The translations under genes and the position numbers were made by a program. A DNA stretch of 15,500 nucleotides, taken from contig JAZGBC010000146.1 in the NCBI GenBank assembly GCA_036444495.1, positions 1 to 15,500 of the forward strand, given 5' to 3'. The stretch is from JAZGBC01 sp036444495. Lineage in GTDB: Bacteria; Pseudomonadota; Alphaproteobacteria; Kiloniellales; J153. This document shows positions 1 to 6,636 of this stretch, piece after piece (the stretch's first letter is position 1; each line of letters opens with the position of its first letter). The notes under the pieces are model-generated. The model saw only the letters and a program-made list of their open reading frames with translations. It did not search any database and was not told the origin of the DNA.

Positions 1-183
1 CACGCGACGAAGGATCAGGTCCAGGCCATGGTCGGACATCTCCTGCCCGGCTGCGCCATCACGGCGGCGGATGCGGCCGATGCCCTGGCGGTCGCCATCT
101 GTCACGCCCATACGGCGGCCAGCGAACGGCGCTGGGCCGAGGCGGAGGCCGGCGCTCCGCTGGCCGGGGGACGGGCGCGATGA
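1..183 (+). CDS. ruvC: RuvC Holliday-junction endonuclease, C-terminal part (5' end outside window)
   Basis: Frame 1 is open from the window edge to a TGA at 181-183 and encodes the last 60 residues of a RuvC-like protein. The segment AADAADALAVAICHAH (about residues 22-37 of the visible part) matches the C-terminal catalytic block of RuvC, which supplies the last two metal-binding aspartates of the active site. RuvC cuts Holliday junctions symmetrically during recombination and repair, working with RuvAB in the cytoplasm. The stop overlaps the ruvA start as ATGA (180-183), so the two are probably translationally coupled. The short basic tail after the catalytic helix is unremarkable. The identification is strong because of the motif and the adjoining ruvA and ruvB. 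The N-terminal catalytic residues cannot be checked here. Confidence 0.93.
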   Translation, partial: HATKDQVQAMVGHLLPGCAITAADAADALAVAICHAHTAASERRWAEAEAGAPLAGGRAR

Positions 184-785
184 TCGGAAAGCTGACCGGA
201 CTGGTCGATTCGGCCGGGGAAGACCGGGCGATCCTCGACGTGGCCGGTGTCGGCTATATCGTCTTCTGCTCGGGGCGGACGCTCGCCAGCCTGCCTGGCG
301 CGGGCGAGCCGGTCAGCCTGCTCATCGAGACCCACGTGCGCGAGGACCACATCCACCTCTATGGCTTCGCCGATGCGGAGGAGCGCGACTGGTTCCGCCT
401 GCTCTCCACGGTGCAGGGCGTGGGCGCGCGCATGGCGCTGGCGATCCTTTCGGTCCTGCCGCCCTACGAGCTGACCCAGGCCATCGCCGCCCAGGACAAG
501 GCCGCGCTCAGCCGCGCCAACGGCGTGGGGCCGAAGCTGGCCGCCCGTATCGCCGCCGAGCTCAAGGACAAGGCGGGGCAGATCGTCTTCTCGCCCGTGA
601 CCGCTCTGCCCGGCGGCAGGGGAGCCGGGGCCATGCCTTACGAGGATGCGGTCTCGGTGCTCGTTAACCTGGGCTACCGGCGCACCGAGGCTTTCGGCGC
701 CGTGGCCGAGGTGACGCGGGAGTTGGGCGCGGAGGCGCCGCTCGAGGCGGTGATCAAGGCCGGACTTAGGGAGCTGGGGACATGA
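180..785 (+). CDS. ruvA: Holliday junction branch-migration protein RuvA
   Basis: The 201-residue product is close to the usual family length (about 200). RuvA forms tetramers that hold the four-way DNA junction and load the RuvB motor. Domain I (about residues 1-64) is the OB-fold, with the acidic pin residues E55-D56 in REDHIHLYGF. Domain II holds two helix-hairpin-helix motifs, around VQGVG (78-82) and NGVGPK (114-119). After a Gly/Pro-rich linker (about 137-152), residues 153-201 form the RuvB-binding domain III. The ATG at 180 overlaps the ruvC stop and is preceded by a G-rich stretch at 165-170. The gene ends in a second ATGA overlap with ruvB. The three-gene order ruvCAB is the common proteobacterial arrangement. 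Nothing is truncated or unusual. Confidence 0.97.
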   Translation: MIGKLTGLVDSAGEDRAILDVAGVGYIVFCSGRTLASLPGAGEPVSLLIETHVREDHIHLYGFADAEERDWFRLLSTVQGVGARMALAILSVLPPYELTQAIAAQDKAALSRANGVGPKLAARIAAELKDKAGQIVFSPVTALPGGRGAGAMPYEDAVSVLVNLGYRRTEAFGAVAEVTRELGAEAPLEAVIKAGLRELGT

Positions 786-1828
786 CCGAGGCGCGCGTGG
801 TGGCCGCCGAGTTCGACCGTGTGGAGGGGGACGAGCCTTCCCTCCGGCCGGCCAGCCTGGCGGACTTCGTCGGCCAGCAGGTGCTGTGCGACAACCTGCG
901 CGTCTTCGTCGAGGCCGCCGCCGCGCGCGGCGAGGCGCTCGATCACGTGCTGTTCCACGGCCCGCCGGGCCTGGGCAAGACGACCCTGGCGCAAATCGTG
1001 GCGCGCGAGATGGGCGTGGGCTTCCGCGCCACCTCGGGCCCGGTGATCGCGCGCGCCGGGGACCTGGCGGCGATCCTGACAAATCTGCAGCCGCGCGACG
1101 TATTGTTCATCGACGAGATCCACCGCCTGTCGCCCGCGGTCGAGGAGATCCTCTACCCGGCCATGGAGGACTTCCAGCTCGACCTGATCATCGGCGAGGG
1201 GCCGGCGGCGCGCTCGGTGCGCATCGACCTGCCGCCCTTCACCCTGATCGGGGCGACCACGCGCTCGGGCCTGATCACCACGCCGCTGCGCGAGCGCTTC
1301 GGCATCCCGCTCCGGCTCATGTTTTACGAGGTGGCCGAGCTCAAGCAGATCGTGGCCCGCGGGGCGCGGGTGCTCGGCATGACGCTTGCCGAGGACGGAG
1401 CCGGGGAAATCGCCCGCCGTTCGCGCGGCACGCCGCGCGTGGCCGGACGCTTGCTGCGCCGGGTGCGCGATTTCGCCGCGGTGGACGGCGGCGGGAAGAT
1501 CGACGCGGGCGTGGCCGATGCCGCGCTCAGGCGCCTGGAGGTGGACGAACGCGGCCTCGACGCCATGGACCGGCGCTATATGGCCATCATGGCCGACCAT
1601 TATGGCGGCGGTCCGGTCGGTGTGGAGACCCTGGCGGCGGCCTTGTCCGACCAGCGCGACGTGCTGGAGGAGGTTATCGAGCCCTACCTGATCCAGCAGG
1701 GCCTGATCCAGCGCACCCCGCGCGGCCGCGCGCTGACGGTCGCCGGCTATGGCTACCTGGGGCGCGAGGCGCCGCCCGGCATGGCCCAACTGAACCTGCT
1801 CGCGGCCGATAACGGGGAGGAGGCGTGA
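782..1828 (+). CDS. ruvB: Holliday junction DNA helicase RuvB
   Basis: The 348-residue AAA+ motor forms hexameric rings that pump DNA through the RuvA-bound junction using ATP. Visible motifs are Walker A GPPGLGKT (60-67), Walker B LFIDEIH (108-114), the sensor-1 region GATTR (157-161) and arginines around 170-172 in the arginine-finger region. A C-terminal winged-helix DNA-binding domain (about 275-330) contains GGGPVGVETLAAALSD. The ATG at 782 overlaps the ruvA stop as ATGA and has AGGGAG at 768-773 as ribosome-binding site. The gene ends in a GTGA overlap with ybgC, so the recombination genes and the Tol-Pal locus are physically joined. Length and motifs are typical, and no alternative assignment is plausible. 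Confidence 0.98.
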   Translation: MTEARVVAAEFDRVEGDEPSLRPASLADFVGQQVLCDNLRVFVEAAAARGEALDHVLFHGPPGLGKTTLAQIVAREMGVGFRATSGPVIARAGDLAAILTNLQPRDVLFIDEIHRLSPAVEEILYPAMEDFQLDLIIGEGPAARSVRIDLPPFTLIGATTRSGLITTPLRERFGIPLRLMFYEVAELKQIVARGARVLGMTLAEDGAGEIARRSRGTPRVAGRLLRRVRDFAAVDGGGKIDAGVADAALRRLEVDERGLDAMDRRYMAIMADHYGGGPVGVETLAAALSDQRDVLEEVIEPYLIQQGLIQRTPRGRALTVAGYGYLGREAPPGMAQLNLLAADNGEEA

Positions 1829-2271
1829 GCGCGGCCTCGGGGATAATCGAGGAAGGCACGCACCGTTTCCCGGTGCGCGTCTACTACGAGGACACCGATT
1901 CGGGTGGCATCGTGTACTACGCCAACTATCTGAAGTTCGCGGAACGGGCGCGCACCGAGATGTTACGTTTAGCAGGCATTAACCAAACCGAAATGGCGAG
2001 CCGCTATGGCATGTCCTTTGCCGTGCGGGACTGTGCCATCGATTTCCGGCGGCCGGCGCGCCTGGACGACCTTCTCGAGGTGCATTCGCACCTCGTCAGG
2101 CTGGCCGCGGCGAGCCTGACCGCGGTGCAGGCCATCTGGCGCGATTCGGAGGAACTGGCGCGGCTCGACATCCGGGTCGCCTGCCTGGGCCGTGACGGCC
2201 GTCCGGCGCGCATCCCGACGCCGTTTCGCCAGGCGCTCGAACCCTACGTACAACCGCGGGAGCGGAGTTAA
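1825..2271 (+). CDS. ybgC: Tol-Pal system-associated acyl-CoA thioesterase YbgC
   Basis: The 148-residue protein is a hot-dog-fold thioesterase of the 4-hydroxybenzoyl-CoA thioesterase type. Residues 18-35 carry the signature VYYEDTDSGGIVYYANYL. D25 aligns with the catalytic aspartate of E. coli YbgC, and the following helix ERARTEML is also conserved. E. coli YbgC hydrolyses short-chain acyl-CoA and associates with phospholipid enzymes at the inner membrane. Its exact role in the Tol-Pal system is unsettled. The start is GTG at 1825, overlapping the ruvB stop as GTGA, with a strong purine-rich site at 1814-1820. tolQ starts three bases after the stop. Codons 46-57 (1960-1995) are unusually AT-rich and include two TTA leucine codons, unlike the rest of the window. 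Confidence 0.95.
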   Translation: MSAASGIIEEGTHRFPVRVYYEDTDSGGIVYYANYLKFAERARTEMLRLAGINQTEMASRYGMSFAVRDCAIDFRRPARLDDLLEVHSHLVRLAAASLTAVQAIWRDSEELARLDIRVACLGRDGRPARIPTPFRQALEPYVQPRERS

Positions 2272-2274
2272 CTC

Positions 2275-3000
<726 letters not shown>

Positions 3001-3005
3001 GGGCC

Positions 3006-3482
3006 ATGGCGGGCGAATTCGTAAGCAAGAACGGCGGCTTCGGGCACCGGCGCAAGAGTTACCGGCCGGTCAGCGAGATCAACGTGACCCCGTTCGTCGA
3101 TGTCATGCTGGTGTTGCTGATCGTCTTCATGATAACCGCCCCGCTCCTGACCGTGGGCGTGCCGGTCGACCTGCCCAAGGTCAAGGCGAAGGCGATCGCG
3201 GAGGCCCAGGAGCCGCTGGTCATCACGGTCAACGCCGAGGGCGTCTTGTTCATCCAGGATACCGAGGTGGAGCTGGAAAATCTCGTGCCGCGCCTCAAGG
3301 CCATCACCCGGAACAAAGCGGATACACGCATCTATTTGCGTGGCGACAAGTCGATCAACTATGGCCGGGTCATGGAAATCATGGGCACGGTGAATCTCGC
3401 CGGCTTTAAGCGCGTCGCCCTGGTCACCGAGCTGCCCAAGGGCCATTCGCGCAAAGCCCACAAGAAGAAAAAGAAAAACTGA
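3006..3482 (+). CDS. tolR: Tol-Pal system motor subunit TolR
   Basis: The 158-residue ExbD/TolR-family protein has a short cytoplasmic N-terminus and one membrane segment (about 29-50), followed by a periplasmic domain. The membrane segment PFVDVMLVLLIVFMITAP contains D32, which aligns with the proton-carrying aspartate of TolR (D23 in E. coli). The periplasmic part contains LPKVKAKAI and a typical ExbD-like fold region to about residue 142. The extreme C-terminus is strongly basic (KAHKKKKKN), and I know of no assigned role for it. The ATG at 3006 is five bases after tolQ, with GGAAGAGG at about 2987-2994 or GAGGG at 2999-3003 available for ribosome binding. The gene sits in the expected order tolQ-tolR-tolA. 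Confidence 0.96.
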   Translation: MAGEFVSKNGGFGHRRKSYRPVSEINVTPFVDVMLVLLIVFMITAPLLTVGVPVDLPKVKAKAIAEAQEPLVITVNAEGVLFIQDTEVELENLVPRLKAITRNKADTRIYLRGDKSINYGRVMEIMGTVNLAGFKRVALVTELPKGHSRKAHKKKKKN

Positions 3483-3502
3483 GAGTCGAGGCTGACTGAT
3501 CG

Positions 3503-4396
3503 ATGCGCGGCGGAGCCCTCCTTTCCCAATTGGCTTCCGAGGCCTGGGCAGCCCTACGGGCCCAGTTCACGACCACGCGGGACGGGGCCCTGCTGTCCGC
3601 CGCGCTGCACGTCACGGTCATTCTGGTGTTCGTCTTCGGGCTGCCTCAGTTCACGGATCCGCCGACCGAAACGCTCATTCCGGTCGAGTTGGTCATGCTC
3701 GACGAAGAGGAGCCGCCGGAACCGGAGCCCGAGCCCGCGCCAAAGGCGGTTCCCACCCCGCCCGAGCCGGAGCCCCCGGTGCAGGAGGCCAGGGTCGAGC
3801 CCGAACCGGAGCCAGAGCCGCCCACGCCGGAGCCCGAGCCCGACCCGGTTCCCGAGCCCCTCGCCAAGGCCGAGCCCGAGACACCGGTGGTCCCGACACC
3901 GCCCAAGCCCAAGCGCCGGCCGGACATCAAGGTGGTCATGCCCGACGAGCACGCGCACAAGAAAGAGGACGCGCTCACCTCGATCCTGCGCAACGTGGAG
4001 AAGCTGCGCGACCAGCCGCGTCCGCAGCGCGAGCAGATCGCCAGTGCGGATGCGAACGCTGATATGCGCCAACAGGTCAGCTCCCTGGAGCAGAACCAGA
4101 TGGTGCGGGCGATCCAGGACCAGTTGCGGCGCTGCTGGCGGCTTGATCCCGGCGCGCGGGGCGCGGAAGATATGGTGATCGAGATTCGGGTTCTGTTGAA
4201 TCCGGATGGCTCGGTGCGAAAGACGGATATCTTGGATGTCGTGCGCATGGTTCAGGACGCCTACTTCCGCAGCGCCGCGGAAAACGCGAAGCGCGCCATC
4301 AACATGTGCAGTCCGTTCCAGCTGCCGCCGCGCAAGTATCAGGCCTGGCGCGAGCTGACACTGAGATTCAATCCCAAAGAAATGTTCGGAACATGA
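3503..4396 (+). CDS. tolA: Tol-Pal system periplasm-spanning protein TolA (short, Pro/Glu-rich form)
   Basis: The 297-residue protein links the TolQR motor to TolB and Pal. A single N-terminal membrane anchor (about 28-48) contains S32-A-A-L-H36. This is the SxxxH pattern through which TolA and TonB contact their motor proteins. Residues about 66-140 are dominated by Pro-Glu repeats (PEPEPEP, EPEPEPEPP), followed by a basic stretch (PKPKRRP). E. coli TolA instead has a long Ala/Lys helical domain and is about 421 residues. The C-terminal domain (about 195-297) resembles TolA domain III and has two cysteines, C211 and C269, fitting the family disulphide. The start lies 20 bases after tolR with only a weak upstream GAGG (about 3488-3491). 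The stop TGA at 4394-4396 falls inside the tolB start region. TonB is the main alternative, but context favours TolA. Confidence 0.92.
   Translation: MRGGALLSQLASEAWAALRAQFTTTRDGALLSAALHVTVILVFVFGLPQFTDPPTETLIPVELVMLDEEEPPEPEPEPAPKAVPTPPEPEPPVQEARVEPEPEPEPPTPEPEPDPVPEPLAKAEPETPVVPTPPKPKRRPDIKVVMPDEHAHKKEDALTSILRNVEKLRDQPRPQREQIASADANADMRQQVSSLEQNQMVRAIQDQLRRCWRLDPGARGAEDMVIEIRVLLNPDGSVRKTDILDVVRMVQDAYFRSAAENAKRAINMCSPFQLPPRKYQAWRELTLRFNPKEMFGT
3706..3915 (+). repeat. Pro-Glu (PEPEP) repeat tract within tolA
   Basis: This stretch encodes about 70 residues in which proline and glutamate alternate, using repeated CCG/CCC and GAG/GAA codons. The DNA repeats are imperfect, so the pattern is best read as amino-acid selection rather than a recent tandem expansion. 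Pro-Glu and Pro-Lys tracts form stiff extended rods in TonB, and the same role as a periplasmic spacer is inferred here. Confidence 0.7.
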
Positions 4397-4407
4397 CAGG
4401 TGAGGTG

Positions 4408-5742
4408 ATGAAGGTGGAGCAGGTCTTTCGCAAGCTGATCGTCCTTGCCGTGGCTGCCGTGATCATGGCGGCGGCGCCGGCCCGCGCGGAACTGGTGGTC
4501 GATGTCACGCGCGGCTTTGTCGAACCCCTGCCGGTCGCGGTGACCGACTTCTTCGGGGAGACCCCGGAGGAGGTCAAGGCCGGTCGGGACATTAGCGGCG
4601 TGATCGCGGCCAATTTGGAGCGCAGCGGCCTGTTCCGGCCGATCGACAAGGGCGCCTTCATCCAGGACCCGGCGACCCTGCGCGCCGGGCCGCGCTTCGG
4701 CGACTGGCGCCTGATCAACGCCCAGGCGCTCGTCAGCGGCAGCGCGCAGTATCAGGTCGATGGGCGGCTCCGGGTCGAATTCCGGCTCTGGGACGTCTTC
4801 GCCGAGATCCAGATGACCGGCCTCGCCTATTTCACGACGCCGACCAATTGGCGGCGCGTGGCACACATCATTTCGGACGCGATTTACAAGCGCCTGACGG
4901 GCGAGGAGGGCTATTTCGACACCCGCATGGTCTATATCGCCGAAACCGGGCCGCAGAACCGGCGGGTCAAGCGCCTCTCCATCATGGATCAGGACGGCGC
5001 CAATCACCGCTTCCTGACGGACGGCGGCTCGCTCGTGCTCACGCCTCGTTTCTCGCCGACGACTCAGGAAATCACTTACCTGTCCTACGTGGCCAAGGTG
5101 CCGCGCGTCTATCTGTTCAACCTGAACACCGGGCAGCAGGAGGTTCTGGGGGATTTCCCGGGCATGACCTTCGCGCCACGCTTCTCGCCCGACGGCAACA
5201 AGGTGATCATGAGCCTGGCACGCCAGGGCAATACCGAGATCTACACCATGGATCTCAGGACCCGGAAGGTCGAACGCCTGACCAATCACCCCGCCATCGA
5301 CACGTCGCCGTCCTACTCACCCGACAGCAAGGAGATCGTGTTCAACTCCGACCGGGGCGGCAGCCAGCAGCTCTATGTCATGTCGTCGGACGGCAGCAAC
5401 GTGCGGCGTATTACCTTCAGCAAGGGGCGCTACGCCACGCCCGTCTGGTCGCCGCGCGGCGATCTCATCGCGTTCACCCGAATGCATCAGGGCGAGTTCT
5501 TCATCGGCGTGATGCGCCCGGACGGCAGCGGCGAGCGCATGCTGACCAAGGGCTTCCTGGTCGAAGGTCCGACCTGGGCGCCGAACGGACGCGTTCTGTC
5601 CTTCTTCCGTCAGACGCGCGCGGACAGTCGCGGGAAGGTCAAATCCAGGCTCTACACGATCGATCTCACCGGATTCAACGAACGCGAACTGGTGACTCCT
5701 ATCGACGGCTCCGATCCGGCTTGGTCTCCCTTGATTCCCTAG
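4408..5742 (+). CDS. tolB: Tol-Pal system beta-propeller protein TolB
   Basis: The 444-residue periplasmic protein shuttles between TolA and Pal. Residues 1-27 are a signal peptide with a basic n-region, a hydrophobic core and the cleavage site ARA|EL. An N-terminal alpha/beta domain (about 28-165) is followed by a six-bladed propeller whose blades repeat the pattern F/W-SP-x-G near FSPTTQE, FSPDGNK, YSPDSKE, WSPRGDL, WAPNGRV and WSPLI. I chose the ATG at 4408 because AGGTGA (4398-4403) precedes it at good spacing and it begins a clean signal peptide. An upstream in-frame ATG at 4393 would overlap the tolA stop as ATGA and add five residues. The open frame continues further upstream inside tolA, but starts there would bury the signal peptide. 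The product is of ordinary length (E. coli about 430). Confidence 0.96.
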   Translation: MKVEQVFRKLIVLAVAAVIMAAAPARAELVVDVTRGFVEPLPVAVTDFFGETPEEVKAGRDISGVIAANLERSGLFRPIDKGAFIQDPATLRAGPRFGDWRLINAQALVSGSAQYQVDGRLRVEFRLWDVFAEIQMTGLAYFTTPTNWRRVAHIISDAIYKRLTGEEGYFDTRMVYIAETGPQNRRVKRLSIMDQDGANHRFLTDGGSLVLTPRFSPTTQEITYLSYVAKVPRVYLFNLNTGQQEVLGDFPGMTFAPRFSPDGNKVIMSLARQGNTEIYTMDLRTRKVERLTNHPAIDTSPSYSPDSKEIVFNSDRGGSQQLYVMSSDGSNVRRITFSKGRYATPVWSPRGDLIAFTRMHQGEFFIGVMRPDGSGERMLTKGFLVEGPTWAPNGRVLSFFRQTRADSRGKVKSRLYTIDLTGFNERELVTPIDGSDPAWSPLIP

Positions 5743-5751
5743 GGACCGGTC
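5736..5751. other. Two adjoining perfect palindromes at the tolB stop
   Basis: TCCCTAGGGA (5736-5745) is a 10-bp perfect palindrome that contains the tolB stop codon TAG. It overlaps GACCGGTC (5744-5751), an 8-bp perfect palindrome followed by TTTATAG. The arms are short and have no loop, so a stable RNA hairpin is unlikely. A protein-binding site or chance are both possible. The 151-base gap 5743-5893 otherwise shows no gene. Confidence 0.3.
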
Positions 5752-5830
5752 TTTATAGTTTGCCAGCTTTAGGGTCGGCAGGATGCGGGCCTACAGGGCG
5801 TTATCCTTTTCTTAAGGGTGGCCTCGTTAA

Positions 5831-5840
5831 TACCTAGGTA
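5831..5840. promoter_or_regulatory. Palindrome TACCTAGGTA upstream of pal
   Basis: A perfect 10-bp palindrome lies 53 bases before the pal start and overlaps the AT-rich string TTAATAC (5827-5833), which could serve as a -10 element. No convincing -35 box stands at the usual distance. If pal has its own promoter, this would be a plausible operator position. The assignment is inference from position and symmetry only. Confidence 0.25.
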
Positions 5841-5893
5841 GGTCAACCCAGCTTCATTCTTGGCGGGGGATTTTTCTCGAGAGGGCATATCAA

Positions 5894-6388
5894 ATGCGCT
5901 TCAAGTTTCTTACTGTTTTCGCGGCCGCCGTTCTACTGGCCGCGTGCAGCACGGCAAAGGAAGATACCGGGGGATCCGCCGGCGCTGGCAGCACACAGAT
6001 GGCGACGACGACGACCGTGACCGGCCCAACGCCGGGCTCGGCGGAGCACCTAGTGGTCAACGTCGGCGACCGCGTGTTCTTCGGCTTCGACAAGAGCGAT
6101 CTGACGCCGGAAGGACGGTCCACCGTCGAGGCCTTGGCGGTCTGGATGAACAACTATCCGGCGGCCACCATAACGGTGGAGGGGCATGCCGACGAGCGTG
6201 GCACACGCGAGTACAACCTTGCGTTGGGCGATCGGCGTGCGAACTCGGTCAGTGACTATCTGGCGGCCTTGGGCGTATCCCCGAACCGGCTAGCGACCAT
6301 CAGCTACGGCAAGGAGCGGCCGGCCGTCCTCGGCTCGAACGAGGATTCCTGGACGCAGAATCGCCGTGGCGTTTTCGTCGTCAACTGA
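5894..6388 (+). CDS. pal: Peptidoglycan-associated outer-membrane lipoprotein Pal
   Basis: The 164-residue lipoprotein anchors the outer membrane to peptidoglycan and binds TolB. The signal peptide ends in the lipobox LAAC with the lipidated cysteine at C18. Serine at +2 fits outer-membrane sorting. A Gly/Ser/Thr-rich linker (about 22-50) leads into an OmpA-like peptidoglycan-binding domain (about 55-164), with GHADERGTREYN (97-108) and the RRANSV helix. The ATG at 5894 has GAGAGGG at about 5879-5885 as ribosome-binding site. The 151-base gap from tolB suggests that pal may also be expressed independently, as expected for an abundant lipoprotein. The C-terminus reads NRRGVFVVN, close to the usual NRR-hydrophobic ending. 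Confidence 0.97.
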   Translation: MRFKFLTVFAAAVLLAACSTAKEDTGGSAGAGSTQMATTTTVTGPTPGSAEHLVVNVGDRVFFGFDKSDLTPEGRSTVEALAVWMNNYPAATITVEGHADERGTREYNLALGDRRANSVSDYLAALGVSPNRLATISYGKERPAVLGSNEDSWTQNRRGVFVVN

Positions 6389-6408
6389 CGCCGGACCGGT
6401 TTCTCATG

Positions 6409-6453
6409 AGCCCCGTCAGGCCCGCGCATAGAGCGGTGGGCCGAGCGGGGCTT
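6409..6453 (+). terminator. Long imperfect hairpin 20 bases after pal (candidate terminator)
   Basis: AGCCCCG (6409-6415) pairs with CGGGGCT (6446-6452), GGCCC (6419-6423) with GGGCC (6438-6442) and CGC (6425-6427) with GCG (6433-6435), around an ATAGA loop. Two internal loops (TCA/GAG and G/GT) interrupt the stem. Only two T residues follow, so it lacks the U-tract of a strong intrinsic terminator. It may attenuate transcription or protect the 3' end of pal mRNA. The rest of the 248-base gap 6389-6636 contains no gene. Confidence 0.4.
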
Positions 6454-6521
6454 GTGGCGTTTGCGCACTCGGCTGCCCTGGCCGGCCGGTTGGGCGCCTG
6501 AGAGCTATATGCATCCAGCTG

Positions 6522-6556
6522 TTGTTCTTTGGGCCTCATTGTCATAATTCTGACAA
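6522..6556 (+). promoter_or_regulatory. Candidate cpoB promoter with overlapping inverted repeat
   Basis: A perfect inverted repeat, TTGTCA-TAATTC-TGACAA (6539-6556), lies 81 bases upstream of cpoB in an unusually AT-rich patch. It contains CATAAT (6543-6548), five of six matches to a sigma-70 -10 box. TTGTTC at 6522-6527 could be a -35 box, but the 15-base spacing is short. A repressor bound to the repeat would cover the -10 element. This is pattern-based inference, and the promoter and operator readings are both tentative. Confidence 0.3.
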
Positions 6557-6636
6557 AGACAGCCATCATGAATGACGCGGCTACCCTTTCGGCACTGCCG
6601 TTCAATCGGTGCCGCCACCCGAGCGGAGGTTGAGCC

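Noticed and set aside
674..1789. Antisense open frame opposite ruvB
   Set aside because: Composition is typical of GC-rich antisense shadow, and the sense strand encodes an intact RuvB.
3706..3915. Possible tandem-repeat array or CRISPR-like repeat in tolA
   Set aside because: The periodicity comes from Pro-Glu codons in one open frame. There are no fixed-length repeats or spacers.
4306..4407. Extended tolB start inside tolA
   Set aside because: It would place about 34 residues before a clean signal peptide. The ATG at 4408 has a ribosome-binding site and begins the signal peptide directly.
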